Source: Sulfurovum sp. (GTDB taxonomy: Bacteria > Campylobacterota > Campylobacteria > Campylobacterales > Sulfurovaceae). From it: a stretch of 35,667 bases of DNA. The translations under genes and the position numbers were made by a program. The notes beneath the pieces were generated by a model. The model made no database searches. It was given only the letters and a program-made list of their open reading frames with translations, and was not told where the DNA came from. Numbering within the stretch: position 1 is the stretch's first letter; every line of letters starts with the position of its first letter. The stretch is taken from positions 1 through 35,667 of the forward strand of contig JALVGO010000090.1 of the NCBI GenBank assembly GCA_027029065.1. The letters run 5' to 3'. Below, piece by piece: positions 1 through 9,983 of this stretch.

Positions 1-118
1 GGAGGAATCTGAAAAAAGGGAGTATTTCTTGATCTCATTGTGCAAATTCAGAGAAATATAAGGAAGTTTTTTGGCTTATATATTGATTGATACATCGGTT
101 TTTAGGCATTTTTTTGCT
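1..118 (+). promoter_or_regulatory. CRISPR leader (partial, window begins inside it)
   Basis: This A/T-rich, non-coding stretch directly precedes the first repeat. It contains homopolymer runs of A and T, including a T7 run just before the first repeat. The leader is placed on this side for two reasons. The opposite array end carries a degenerate repeat, the usual mark of the trailer. The repeat, read on the plus strand, ends in TTTGAAAC, which resembles the 8-nt crRNA 5' handle of type I-B/III repeats. The leader would hold the array promoter and the integration anchor. No clear -35/-10 pair could be assigned, and the true upstream limit lies outside the window. Confidence 0.7.
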
Positions 119-3100
119 ATTATGAGACATCCCTATGGGATTTGAAACTTATGCGGTGCAGTGGGGTTTTATAGATGGTTTATTATGAGACATCCCTATG
201 GGATTTGAAACCTGGGACTTCATGGCGAATGATGGTCAGGGGGGATGATTATGAGACATCCCTATGGGATTTGAAACAGATCGCTGATAGTGTGCCTGAA
301 TGTAATTTTTTATTATGAGACATCCCTATGGGATTTGAAACCGGCTCTGACTGTTTCAACTTGTTCTTCTGCACCATTATGAGACATCCCTATGGGATTT
401 GAAACATTTTTGGAAAAACGCCAAGAATTTCGGGCTTATTAATTATGAGACATCCCTATGGGATTTGAAACTTTGGATGCGCTGAAAAAAAAGGGGGCAT
501 CCGATATTATGAGACATCCCTATGGGATTTGAAACCTTTGATTGTTGATGAGTGTCACTTGTATGGCTATATTATGAGACATCCCTATGGGATTTGAAAC
601 GTGGGGAATCTCTCCCCGATCATCATAGAAAATCATTATGAGACATCCCTATGGGATTTGAAACTAACTAATATACCAAGCTTGAAGATAATCAAGCTCA
701 TTATGAGACATCCCTATGGGATTTGAAACTCAACCAGATCTGGAGTAAACCGGGTATAGTCTCATTATGAGACATCCCTATGGGATTTGAAACTTGGGAT
801 TTTATGGGGAATGATGGTCAGGGGGGATGATTATGAGACATCCCTATGGGATTTGAAACTTGAGTGCTATATTCGGCGGATTTGGCTTGATTATTATGAG
901 ACATCCCTATGGGATTTGAAACATTTTTGGGAGGATTTGGTAATGAGAAAGTTGTTGTATTATGAGACATCCCTATGGGATTTGAAACTTGCTCATTTTT
1001 TTGATTGAGATGTACTGTGTCTTAATTATGAGACATCCCTATGGGATTTGAAACCAGAAGAGACGATCTCTATCTTCTTCACGCCGTCATTATGAGACAT
1101 CCCTATGGGATTTGAAACTGTCATTTTGGTACGATAGGCTTCGTGAGATTAGGATTATGAGACATCCCTATGGGATTTGAAACCCAAAAATAAATGGTGA
1201 GTGTCAAGTTCCTACGTGATTATGAGACATCCCTATGGGATTTGAAACTCTCCCAATACACAAAATCAAACATTTTCAATATCATTATGAGACATCCCTA
1301 TGGGATTTGAAACAAGAGATCTTTGCGGTGATCGAAAAGTATTACGGATTATGAGACATCCCTATGGGATTTGAAACAAGCTAACAGTATCGGCATTCAA
1401 TAGCACTATAGCATTATGAGACATCCCTATGGGATTTGAAACTTCGTTCTATTTTTGAACATGTTTTGTTTAGTGAATTATGAGACATCCCTATGGGATT
1501 TGAAACTTGTAATTGATGAAGTTCATAATATTTTGGGTCGATTATGAGACATCCCTATGGGATTTGAAACATGATCTGCCGTTTCATTCTCATGGTAGTG
1601 TCATTCATTATGAGACATCCCTATGGGATTTGAAACTTTTTCTGCAAAACACTTGACAAATGCGGAAAAAATTATGAGACATCCCTATGGGATTTGAAAC
1701 TAAAGACAATATTTATATTTGTTCAAAGGGAGTTGAATTATGAGACATCCCTATGGGATTTGAAACTTATGCGCGGTTTAAGGTGCGGGGCAAGGAGTAT
1801 TTGATTATGAGACATCCCTATGGGATTTGAAACCCTGCTCATCAAAGCTCTGTGTAAAGTCAAATCTCATTATGAGACATCCCTATGGGATTTGAAACTT
1901 TCATTTGTAAAATCTGCTGTTCTGGTTTATTTCTATTATGAGACATCCCTATGGGATTTGAAACAACATATCACCGAGAAACGGAAGAGCCCAGTAGATT
2001 ATGAGACATCCCTATGGGATTTGAAACAACGTCAAACCAAGCTTATTAATCGTAGCCCCAACCTGATTATGAGACATCCCTATGGGATTTGAAACAAGCT
2101 ATTCCAGCTTCTCAACGTTTGATTGCATCATTATGAGACATCCCTATGGGATTTGAAACAAGTCTGTGTAAGACCGAGTACAGTAACCAAGACATTATGA
2201 GACATCCCTATGGGATTTGAAACTCCACCTTTCAGCATCATTCGCATACTTCGGCTTGATTATGAGACATCCCTATGGGATTTGAAACATGCAGCATCCG
2301 CATATGGAGATGCGATCATAGTTGATTATGAGACATCCCTATGGGATTTGAAACCATCATCATTCAAAAACAATGGTATCTGCGGAATAGCATTATGAGA
2401 CATCCCTATGGGATTTGAAACAGATGGCTATCGAACGAAGAAAGAAGATGCAGGCCATTATGAGACATCCCTATGGGATTTGAAACCATTGTCAGAAGTG
2501 GGACTGTCGGATCAGTAGAGATTATGAGACATCCCTATGGGATTTGAAACCCTCTTCTTCGTTATCAAACCCAAAAAGTTCCGCCATTATGAGACATCCC
2601 TATGGGATTTGAAACTATATTCATGTGTAGTGGAATATACAACACCAAGCATTATGAGACATCCCTATGGGATTTGAAACTCGTCATAAATACCGTCAGA
2701 GAAATAGGAACTGAAATTATGAGACATCCCTATGGGATTTGAAACCGCTTCCCATTGTCCTCATAGGAGACGACGCTGCCATTATGAGACATCCCTATGG
2801 GATTTGAAACTTACACCTTTTTGAGATACGCCAAAAAAGAATTTATTATGAGACATCCCTATGGGATTTGAAACCTCCGAAAGTGCCTACACCGTCCGAT
2901 ATTGAGACTTATTATGAGACATCCCTATGGGATTTGAAACTTTTTGATACATGTGTCCAGCCCGTATCAGCCCCGTATTATGAGACATCCCTATGGGATT
3001 TGAAACATACAGAAATAGCCAATCAGGTCGAAGTTGCGATATTATGAGACATCCCTATGGGATTTGAAACAAGGAAAACATCATGAAAAAAGAACTCTCA

Positions 3101-5870
3101 GCTAGATTATGAGACATCCCTATGGGATTTGAAACGAACCAACGGTGGAAACAACGCCGGAGAGTTCAGCATTATGAGACATCCCTATGGGATTTGAAAC
3201 TGTTGTAAGCCTTGAGAAATATTTTGTGCAGCTTGATATTATGAGACATCCCTATGGGATTTGAAACCTTGACGATGATTGGCACTATCTTACGGAATTG
3301 AAACATTATGAGACATCCCTATGGGATTTGAAACAAGGCAGAGGGCAACAGTTAGCAAGAGTGCTAAGATTATGAGACATCCCTATGGGATTTGAAACTC
3401 GCGGCTGGTACTGCTGCGGCTACTGCTGCCCCATTATGAGACATCCCTATGGGATTTGAAACAATGATACAATCATCACAATTGAGATGCTTCTCAATTA
3501 TGAGACATCCCTATGGGATTTGAAACTTGTGTGGCAGCTTGAAAGGATAAGAAAATGCTAAAATTATGAGACATCCCTATGGGATTTGAAACTTCTTCTC
3601 CGGAATCATATGCCTGTACATCCCACCGATTATGAGACATCCCTATGGGATTTGAAACTTTCTGATTCTCCAGTACCAAAAAATTGGATATCAATTATGA
3701 GACATCCCTATGGGATTTGAAACTTGTTTTGTTGATCTCTGCCTCACTCTTTGCGGTGCATTATGAGACATCCCTATGGGATTTGAAACTTATCCTCGCA
3801 CTGACCACATTCCGCAAACAATTTATTATGAGACATCCCTATGGGATTTGAAACTTGGCATAATCAGATAAACCATGCCTATAATCATATTATGAGACAT
3901 CCCTATGGGATTTGAAACGTATTTTTCGGCGCCGAAAAATACGGCTATGCTAGAGGATTATGAGACATCCCTATGGGATTTGAAACTGGTTGATGAGTGT
4001 CACCTGTATGGTTATCGTGGCAGATTATGAGACATCCCTATGGGATTTGAAACCAGCGCCTGCATCACCGCTCCCGTAGCAGACGGCAAATTATGAGACA
4101 TCCCTATGGGATTTGAAACCTGTATGTAAAGCTTCCTCCTTTTACGAAGCAACCCATTATGAGACATCCCTATGGGATTTGAAACGTTTGAACAGCCCGA
4201 ACATCTGTCGCCCCTCTTGATTATGAGACATCCCTATGGGATTTGAAACTTCAAGTGACCGCCCACTACATACACCGCCTTTTTATTATGAGACATCCCT
4301 ATGGGATTTGAAACTTTCTGAATGTAAGCGTATCTATGATTCTCAAATTATTATGAGACATCCCTATGGGATTTGAAACTTAGGTTGCGGTATGTTTAAT
4401 GCGGATAGGCTTTTTACATTATGAGACATCCCTATGGGATTTGAAACCATAAATTGGAGAAAGTTACACGATGACCACATAATTATGAGACATCCCTATG
4501 GGATTTGAAACAATGTGTACGATCACGGCAGCTCTCTCCAGGTCTACATTATGAGACATCCCTATGGGATTTGAAACTTTGTCTTAACCGTCCATGTCGG
4601 TTCAAAGCCAGATTATGAGACATCCCTATGGGATTTGAAACTTTGTCGTCCATTCATTGAGGGTCTTGATTATGAATTATGAGACATCCCTATGGGATTT
4701 GAAACCCTTTTTCATGGGTTTGCCTTATGCCATTTTCAGCGTTATTATGAGACATCCCTATGGGATTTGAAACAATAATGGCAGAGAATTGAAAACAGGC
4801 GGGCATGTATTATGAGATATCCCTATGGGATTTGAAACAATTTCAGAATGTACCACGCGAGAGAGAGGGCAGATTATGAGATATCCCTATGGGATTTGAA
4901 ACAACCTCTGTCAAAATCGGTCAGAGTGTCGCGGTATAATTATGAGATATCCCTATGGGATTTGAAACTGATATGTGTCTGCACTCCCTTTTCAGCAAGT
5001 ATCATTATGAGATATCCCTATGGGATTTGAAACGTTACAATAAATAAATACTAAAATTATTTAGTGTATATTATGAGATATCCCTATGGGATTTGAAACT
5101 GTATTCGTTTTCTTTGCTTATGGCTTGTATTCTATTATGAGATATCCCTATGGGATTTGAAACTTGCAGAGATAAGAGAGAACAGCACAACAAAAGAATT
5201 ATGAGATATCCCTATGGGATTTGAAACCTTTTTCCGGTGAAAAAATAGAGCCGATCTCTATCGGATTATGAGATATCCCTGTGGGATTTGAAACTCGAGG
5301 ACGATGATGTCTACTATCTTCCCAAGAACGATTATGAGATATCCCTGTGGGATTTGAAACAGTTTTTCCACATACTTTTCTTCCTTTGACTTCAAACATT
5401 ATGAGATATCCCTGTGGGATTTGAAACCCAATGCGGGTACGGCTATGATCACACTCGCTGTATTATGAGATATCCCTGTGGGATTTGAAACCGCTTCTGT
5501 TTTTGGTACATATGAAAATTTGAAAAGATTATGAGATATCCCTGTGGGATTTGAAACTTACCGTTGATAACGGAACAGATTCAGAGGTTGTAATTATGAG
5601 ATATCCCTATGGGATTTGAAACCATGTTTTGGGAAAATCGCGGATACGGCGGATGCGGATTATGAGATATCCCTATGGGATTTGAAACCGCCACCCAGAC
5701 AAAACAGTTCCCAATTTTTCTCCATTATGAGACATCCCTATGGGATTTGAAACGTGATGCTATACCTGTAGCTGGTGTTCCCCTTGGTATTATGAGACAT
5801 CCCTATGGGATTTGAAACGAGAGCGTTTCTGTTTGTGTTTGAGTCTGTGCCTGATTATGAGGCATCCCTA
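119..5870 (+). CRISPR. CRISPR array, 88 intact repeats plus a degenerate terminal repeat, 88 spacers
   Basis: A 30-bp repeat begins at 119, 182, 248, 312 and so on to 5789, with a mean period of about 65 bp. Spacers are 33-38 bp. The repeat starts ATTATGAG and ends TTTGAAAC. It contains a 5-bp stem, ATCCC (repeat positions 11-15) and GGGAT (19-23), with a 3-nt loop. The last unit (5854-5870) keeps only the first 17 positions, with a change at position 9, and marks the trailer. The 3' GAAAC end and the size are typical of class 1 systems (I-B or III), but no cas gene is present to confirm the type. Three sequence variants of the repeat exist (see the separate entry). Apparent open frames inside the array are read-through of the repeat and are not genes. 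Confidence 0.99.
4809..5688 (+). repeat. Block of variant CRISPR repeats inside the array
   Basis: Repeats 1-72 (119-4773) and 87-88 (5724, 5789) are the majority form, A. Repeats 73-79 (4809-5227) and 85-86 (5593, 5659) carry C to T at repeat position 10, form B. Repeats 80-84 (5265-5557) carry that change plus A to G at position 17, form C. Both substitutions spare the ATCCC/GGGAT stem: one lies just outside it and the other in its loop, so crRNA processing should be retained. The order from the leader is therefore A72, B7, C5, B2, A2, then the degenerate repeat. Every spacer in the block is different, so simple tandem duplication of the block is not the explanation. Confidence 0.97.
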
Positions 5871-5937
5871 AAAAGTAATATTCAAGTTACATTCTTACAC
5901 TACAATACGCAGACATTTATCAAAAAAGGATCAACAC

Positions 5938-6492
5938 ATGACAAAACTAACCATACTTTCCATCGTAACAGCTTCGGTGCTGTTGACTACCGGATGTTCT
6001 GACGAAACCAAAAAGGCAGCAGCCGATACGGCGAAGGCGACTACGCAGACAGTTGCTGCTGCGGCAAAAGATGTGAAAGTATCTGCGCAAAAAGCGGTAG
6101 ATGCTGCCAAGGAGAAAGCCTCTGCTGTAAGTGATGTTGTGGCACAGAAAGCTTCTGAGGCAAAAGAGGCGGCGGTAGATGCTGTTGAGAGTGCCAAGGA
6201 GGCGGTTGCGCCAAAAGAGCAAAGTACAGAGAGTGCAGCACCTTCTGCGGTTGACGGTAAAGCGGTTTTTGCCAAGTGTGTGGCGTGTCATGGGCAGAAC
6301 GGAAAGCAAAAGGCGCTTGGCAAGTCCAACGTTATTGTCGGACAGAGTTCCGATGAGGTGGTTGAAAAGCTGAAAGCCTACAAAACGGGTACACGCAATG
6401 TAAGCGGTATGGGGATGACCATGAAAGCGCAGGTTTCCACACTGACTGAAGCAGAGATCGAGGCTGTTGCAGGCTACATCTCCACTCTCTAA
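5938..6492 (+). CDS. Lipoprotein c-type cytochrome with long Ala/Lys-rich helical linker
   Basis: A 184-aa protein. Residues 1-20 form a short signal sequence ending in TTGC, a slightly atypical lipobox, so Cys20 would be lipidated and the protein tethered in the periplasm. Residues 22-100 are almost entirely A, K, E, D, V, S and T, and should form a long amphipathic helix or coiled coil with TAKA/KDVK/KEKA-like repeats. The C-terminal part (105-184) is a class I cytochrome c domain: haem motif CVACH at 114-118 and candidate axial methionines at 158, 160 and 162. It likely shuttles electrons near the inner or outer membrane, but its partner is unknown. An AAGGA ribosome site lies 5-10 bases before the ATG. 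It is a single gene between the CRISPR trailer and ribBA. Confidence 0.9.
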   Translation: MTKLTILSIVTASVLLTTGCSDETKKAAADTAKATTQTVAAAAKDVKVSAQKAVDAAKEKASAVSDVVAQKASEAKEAAVDAVESAKEAVAPKEQSTESAAPSAVDGKAVFAKCVACHGQNGKQKALGKSNVIVGQSSDEVVEKLKAYKTGTRNVSGMGMTMKAQVSTLTEAEIEAVAGYISTL

Positions 6493-6626
6493 AAGCATAA
6501 AGCAGCATAGCGTGCATTTGCACTCTGCTGCAGCAATACAGCTTCCATACAAATATACACACTACATATAATAGACCTACGCTATAATACCAATAATATT
6601 TACATATACTCCAAACAGGACAGACT

Positions 6627-7661
6627 ATGCCGACAGATGCAATACAACGTGTGGAAAAAGCCATTGATGAGATCAAGAGAGGGAAGATGGTCATCATGAT
6701 GGATGATGAGGATAGGGAGAATGAGGGTGATCTGGTATATGCCGCGACATTCTCTACGCCCGACATGGTCAACTTCATGGCAAAAGAGGCGAGGGGGCTG
6801 ATCTGTACGCCTATCACCAAAGAGCTGGCGGCAGAACTTGACCTCATGCCGATGGTCAGCCAGAATGACTCCAACCATGAGACCGCCTTTACTGTCTCCA
6901 TAGACTCTGCTACGGCAAGTACAGGGATCAGTGCGGCTGAACGTGACGACTGCATCCGCAAACTTGCCAACCCGCTTAGTGTCGCTAAAGACTTTGTCCG
7001 TCCGGGGCACATCTTTCCGCTCATTGCCAAAGACGGGGGGACCTTGGTGCGTACAGGGCATACCGAAGGTTCTGTAGATCTGTGCAAACTTGCCGGACTC
7101 GCACCCGTAGGGGTGATCTGTGAGATCATCAAAGAGGATGGTACCATGGCGCGGGCAGATGACCTTGAAATCTTTGCACAAAAACACAACATGCCTATTG
7201 TCTACATCTCCGACATTGTCGAGTACCGTCTTGCCAATGAACAGCTGGTACAGAGAGTCTCGAGTGAAGAGAGCACACTGCGTGGCATGAAGGTAGAAAA
7301 ACACACCTACAAAGACCACCTTGGGCGCTGCCATACCGTCATACAGTTTTACAAACTGCATGAAACAGCCAATGTCAAGTTCCACAACATCGGCAGCGAC
7401 ATTGACCTCATTCTTGATGACAGACGTTTCAGTGCGCTTAATAATTCTATAGAGTATCTCAAAACAAACGGCGGGGTACTGGTTTTCCTCGATACCAAAG
7501 TTATTTCACACGAACAGGCAAAAGAGTTTGGTGTCGGAGCGCAGATACTCAAAGACCTCGGCATCAGGAACATCAACCTTCTGACCACCAACAAAGAGAC
7601 CGAGTTTGTCGGGCTGGCGGGCTTTGGGCTCGATGTGGTCGAAAAAGTAGAGATCGTATAG
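6627..7661 (+). CDS. ribBA: 3,4-dihydroxy-2-butanone-4-phosphate synthase fused to a degenerate GTP cyclohydrolase II domain
   Basis: A 344-aa riboflavin-biosynthesis enzyme. Residues 1-200 are RibB, which converts ribulose 5-phosphate to DHBP. Visible motifs are the acidic loop DDEDRENEGD (26-35), RPGHIF (125-130) and GHTEGSVDL (144-152). Residues 201-344 align with GTP cyclohydrolase II (GVGAQILKDLGI and a GLAGFGLDV tail). They lack the Cys-rich zinc site and the GxRCDC segment needed for GTP ring opening, so this half is probably not a cyclohydrolase. The same situation is known for epsilonproteobacterial RibBA proteins, which need a separate RibA. A TATAAT hexamer at 6583-6588 may be its -10, but no good -35 is seen. 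The stop codon directly abuts an inverted-repeat element. Confidence 0.93.
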   Translation: MPTDAIQRVEKAIDEIKRGKMVIMMDDEDRENEGDLVYAATFSTPDMVNFMAKEARGLICTPITKELAAELDLMPMVSQNDSNHETAFTVSIDSATASTGISAAERDDCIRKLANPLSVAKDFVRPGHIFPLIAKDGGTLVRTGHTEGSVDLCKLAGLAPVGVICEIIKEDGTMARADDLEIFAQKHNMPIVYISDIVEYRLANEQLVQRVSSEESTLRGMKVEKHTYKDHLGRCHTVIQFYKLHETANVKFHNIGSDIDLILDDRRFSALNNSIEYLKTNGGVLVFLDTKVISHEQAKEFGVGAQILKDLGIRNINLLTTNKETEFVGLAGFGLDVVEKVEIV

Positions 7662-7850
7662 ACAGCAGCTACAAACCCAAATCTCGAAATAGAAATTCAT
7701 GACTTTACATCATCATCGCATTCACGGGCTTCGCATAAAATCATCGCCGAACCTACGGGTACGACTCAAATTTTCTACAAACCTCGTAAATACGAGCATA
7801 ACACAAATTCAAAGAATCCTATTTCGAGATTTGGGACAAAAGCCTGCTGT
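7662..7850. repeat. Inverted-repeat-bounded intergenic element, copy 1
   Basis: This fills most of the 312-bp gap between ribBA and acs and starts at the base after the ribBA stop. Its ends are imperfect inverted repeats of about 31 nt (outer ACAGCAG/CTGCTGT, 7662-7668 and 7844-7850). They enclose a perfect 17-bp inverted core at 7676-7692 and 7819-7835, where CCCAAATCTCGAAATAG pairs with its complement. The interior (about 7703-7835) is clearly similar, by eye roughly 70-75%, to 16200-16336, so it belongs to a dispersed family. No transposase is encoded. It could be a MITE-like element, a structured 3' UTR/terminator or an RNA gene; the sequence does not decide. Confidence 0.8.
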
Positions 7851-7921
7851 TACAAATAAGACAAAATATATCCTAATTAGAACAATTTCTTCCAAAACCC
7901 TTTTTAAATCTTCTTAGTTTA

Positions 7922-7940
7922 TGTTACACTTGTTGTAACA
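7922..7940. promoter_or_regulatory. 19-bp dyad upstream of acs, candidate operator
   Basis: TGTTACA (7922-7928), a 5-nt centre, then TGTAACA (7934-7940) form a perfect 7-bp inverted repeat 34 bp before the acs start codon. The size and symmetry suit a dimeric regulator. The half-site does not match the E. coli CRP consensus. The role is inferred from position only. Confidence 0.4.
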
Positions 7941-7973
7941 AAAATACTACTGAATAATTGAAAGAGGTATAAC

Positions 7974-9923
7974 ATGAGAGAACACAGACCTGTCTTCGAA
8001 CCCAATCCGGAATTTGCACAAAACGCTGCCATCAAAAGCATGGACGAGTACTGGGAGCTTCAAAACCGTGCCAAAGAGGACTATGAAGGCTTTTGGAAAT
8101 CGTTTGCCGATGAGAAGATCGACTGGCTTGCACCGTATGACAAAGTACTGGATGAGAGTGACGCACCGTTTTACAAATGGTTCACCAACGGAAAGCTAAA
8201 CGTCTGTAACCAGTGTGTCGACAGGCACCTTGCCGACAGGGCGGACAAAACCGCTATCCTTTTTGAGGGTGACAGGGGAGATGTGGAGCACATCAGTTAT
8301 GCCGAGCTTTCACTGCGTGTCAACAAGATGGCAAATCTGCTCAGAGAGCATTTTGGCATCAAAAAGGGTGACCGTGTCGTACTCTACATGCCGATGATCC
8401 CTGAAGCTGCTTACGCCATGCTTGCGTGTGCGCGTATCGGTGCCATCCACTCCATCGTCTTTGGCGGATTTTCTGCCGAGGCGCTCAAAGACCGTATTGA
8501 GGATGCGGAGGCGAAGCTGGTCATTACCGCTGACGGTGCCTACCGTAAAGGCAAACCATACATGCTGAAAAATGTTGTGGATGATGCGCTCAGCCAAGGG
8601 GGTGAGAGTGTCGAAGCGGTACTGGTTGTCAAACGCAACAATGAAGAGATCGCATGGGTAGAGGGGAGAGACCACTCCTACAATGACCTGATAGATGCGC
8701 AGCATGCCGAGTGCCCGTATGAGATCATGGACAGTGAAGATCCTCTCTTTCTGCTCTACACTTCCGGGAGTACCGGAAAGCCAAAAGGGGTGCAGCACGC
8801 CAATGCAGGGTACATCCTCTGGGCACAGATGACCATGGAGTGGGTCTTTGACATTAAAGATGAGGATGTCTACTGGTGTACGGCAGATATCGGGTGGATT
8901 ACAGGGCATACCTACATCATTTATGGACCGCTGGCTGCGGGGGCGACCACCGTTATGTTTGAAGGGGTGCCTACCTATCCGGATGCGGGACGTGCATGGA
9001 AGATGGTGCAAGATCACAAAATCAGCCAGTTCTACACTGCACCGACTGCCATCCGTGTACTGCACAAGATGGGTGAGGATGAGCCTAAAAAGTACGATCT
9101 GAGTTCTCTTAAAGTACTTGGTACGGTGGGAGAGCCTATTGACCCGCCGGCGTGGAAATGGTACTACGAAGTGGTAGGGCAGAGCCGCTGTGCCATTGTC
9201 GATACATGGTGGCAGACAGAGACCGGCGGACACATGATCAGTCCGCTTCCGGGTGCGACACCTATCAAGCCTGCCTGTGCGACACTGCCGCTACCGGGGA
9301 TTATGGCGGAGGTCATTGACCCTGACGGTACGCCAAAAGAGACCAATGAAACAGGACTGCTCTGTATTACCCGCCCGTGGCCGAGTATGATCCGTACCAT
9401 CTGGGGAGACCCTGAGCGTTATGTAAAGTCCTACTTCTCCGATGCGGTCAAAGACGGAAAACCGGTCTACTTCTCCGGTGACGGTGCACTGGTCGATCAC
9501 CTTGGCTACATCACCATTACCGGACGTGTTGATGATGTCATCAACGTTTCAGGACACCGCCTTGGGACAGCAGAGATCGAAGCTGCGGTCAAAAAAGACC
9601 CGTCTGTTGCAGAAGTGGCAGTGGTAGGAAAACCGCATGATATCAAAGGGGAGTCTATCTTCATCTATGTGGTACTCAAAGAGGGGCACATTAACGAAGA
9701 TATCAAAAACCACATCAATCAGTTGCTTGCCGAAGAGATAGGCAACATCGCCAAGGCAGATCATGTCATTGCTGTTCCGGGGCTGCCAAAGACCCGTTCT
9801 GGAAAGATCATGCGGCGAATTCTTCGCTCCATCGCCAAAGGCGAAGCGATCACACAGGATATCTCGACACTGGAAGACCCTGCGATCGTGCAGGCGATCA
9901 TCGAAAAAGCAGAAGAGGCGTAG
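7974..9923 (+). CDS. acs: Acetyl-CoA synthetase (AMP-forming)
   Basis: A 649-aa cytosolic enzyme that activates acetate to acetyl-CoA through acetyl-AMP. Its length matches bacterial Acs (about 650). Seen in order: an N-terminal ACS cap; the P-loop-like [12 protein letters not shown] near 262-273; WWQTETGG at 412-419; the hinge region [11 protein letters not shown] near 530-540; and C-terminal [11 protein letters not shown] near 605-615. The Lys in that last motif is the one that is regulated by acetylation in characterised Acs proteins. A good ribosome site (AAAGAGG) lies 7 bases before the ATG. It is probably monocistronic: an inverted-repeat element lies upstream and a hairpin downstream. 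Together with ppsA later in the window it gives a route for acetate assimilation toward gluconeogenesis. The family assignment is secure. Confidence 0.98.
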   Translation: MREHRPVFEPNPEFAQNAAIKSMDEYWELQNRAKEDYEGFWKSFADEKIDWLAPYDKVLDESDAPFYKWFTNGKLNVCNQCVDRHLADRADKTAILFEGDRGDVEHISYAELSLRVNKMANLLREHFGIKKGDRVVLYMPMIPEAAYAMLACARIGAIHSIVFGGFSAEALKDRIEDAEAKLVITADGAYRKGKPYMLKNVVDDALSQGGESVEAVLVVKRNNEEIAWVEGRDHSYNDLIDAQHAECPYEIMDSEDPLFLLYTSGSTGKPKGVQHANAGYILWAQMTMEWVFDIKDEDVYWCTADIGWITGHTYIIYGPLAAGATTVMFEGVPTYPDAGRAWKMVQDHKISQFYTAPTAIRVLHKMGEDEPKKYDLSSLKVLGTVGEPIDPPAWKWYYEVVGQSRCAIVDTWWQTETGGHMISPLPGATPIKPACATLPLPGIMAEVIDPDGTPKETNETGLLCITRPWPSMIRTIWGDPERYVKSYFSDAVKDGKPVYFSGDGALVDHLGYITITGRVDDVINVSGHRLGTAEIEAAVKKDPSVAEVAVVGKPHDIKGESIFIYVVLKEGHINEDIKNHINQLLAEEIGNIAKADHVIAVPGLPKTRSGKIMRRILRSIAKGEAITQDISTLEDPAIVQAIIEKAEEA

Positions 9924-9947
9924 TACCTCTTCCGATATGCTTTTACA

Positions 9948-9970
9948 ATGCCGTATCTTCCGTACGGCAT
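9948..9970. terminator. Hairpin between convergent acs and udg
   Basis: ATGCCGTA (9948-9955) and TACGGCAT (9963-9970) form an 8-bp perfect stem with a 7-nt loop in the 60-bp gap between two convergent genes. Neither side has a strong U tract, so this is only a candidate bidirectional terminator. Confidence 0.45.
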
Positions 9971-9983
9971 GATCCTCTCTTGA

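Noticed and set aside
787..2398. Open frames within the array with repeated YETSLWDLK peptide
   Set aside because: They arise because the 30-bp repeat has no stop in that frame. They are interrupted by spacers of varying length and have no ribosome sites.
3268..3304. Spacer 49 ends in TTGAAAC, like the repeat 3' end, suggesting a partial extra repeat
   Set aside because: Only 7 bases match, the spacer length is normal (37 bp), and the frame reads through as ordinary protein-like sequence. Chance is enough.
6041..6552. Long minus-strand frames opposite the cytochrome gene
   Set aside because: They are shadows of the biased Ala/Lys codon content of the real gene, with no ribosome site and no protein-like pattern.
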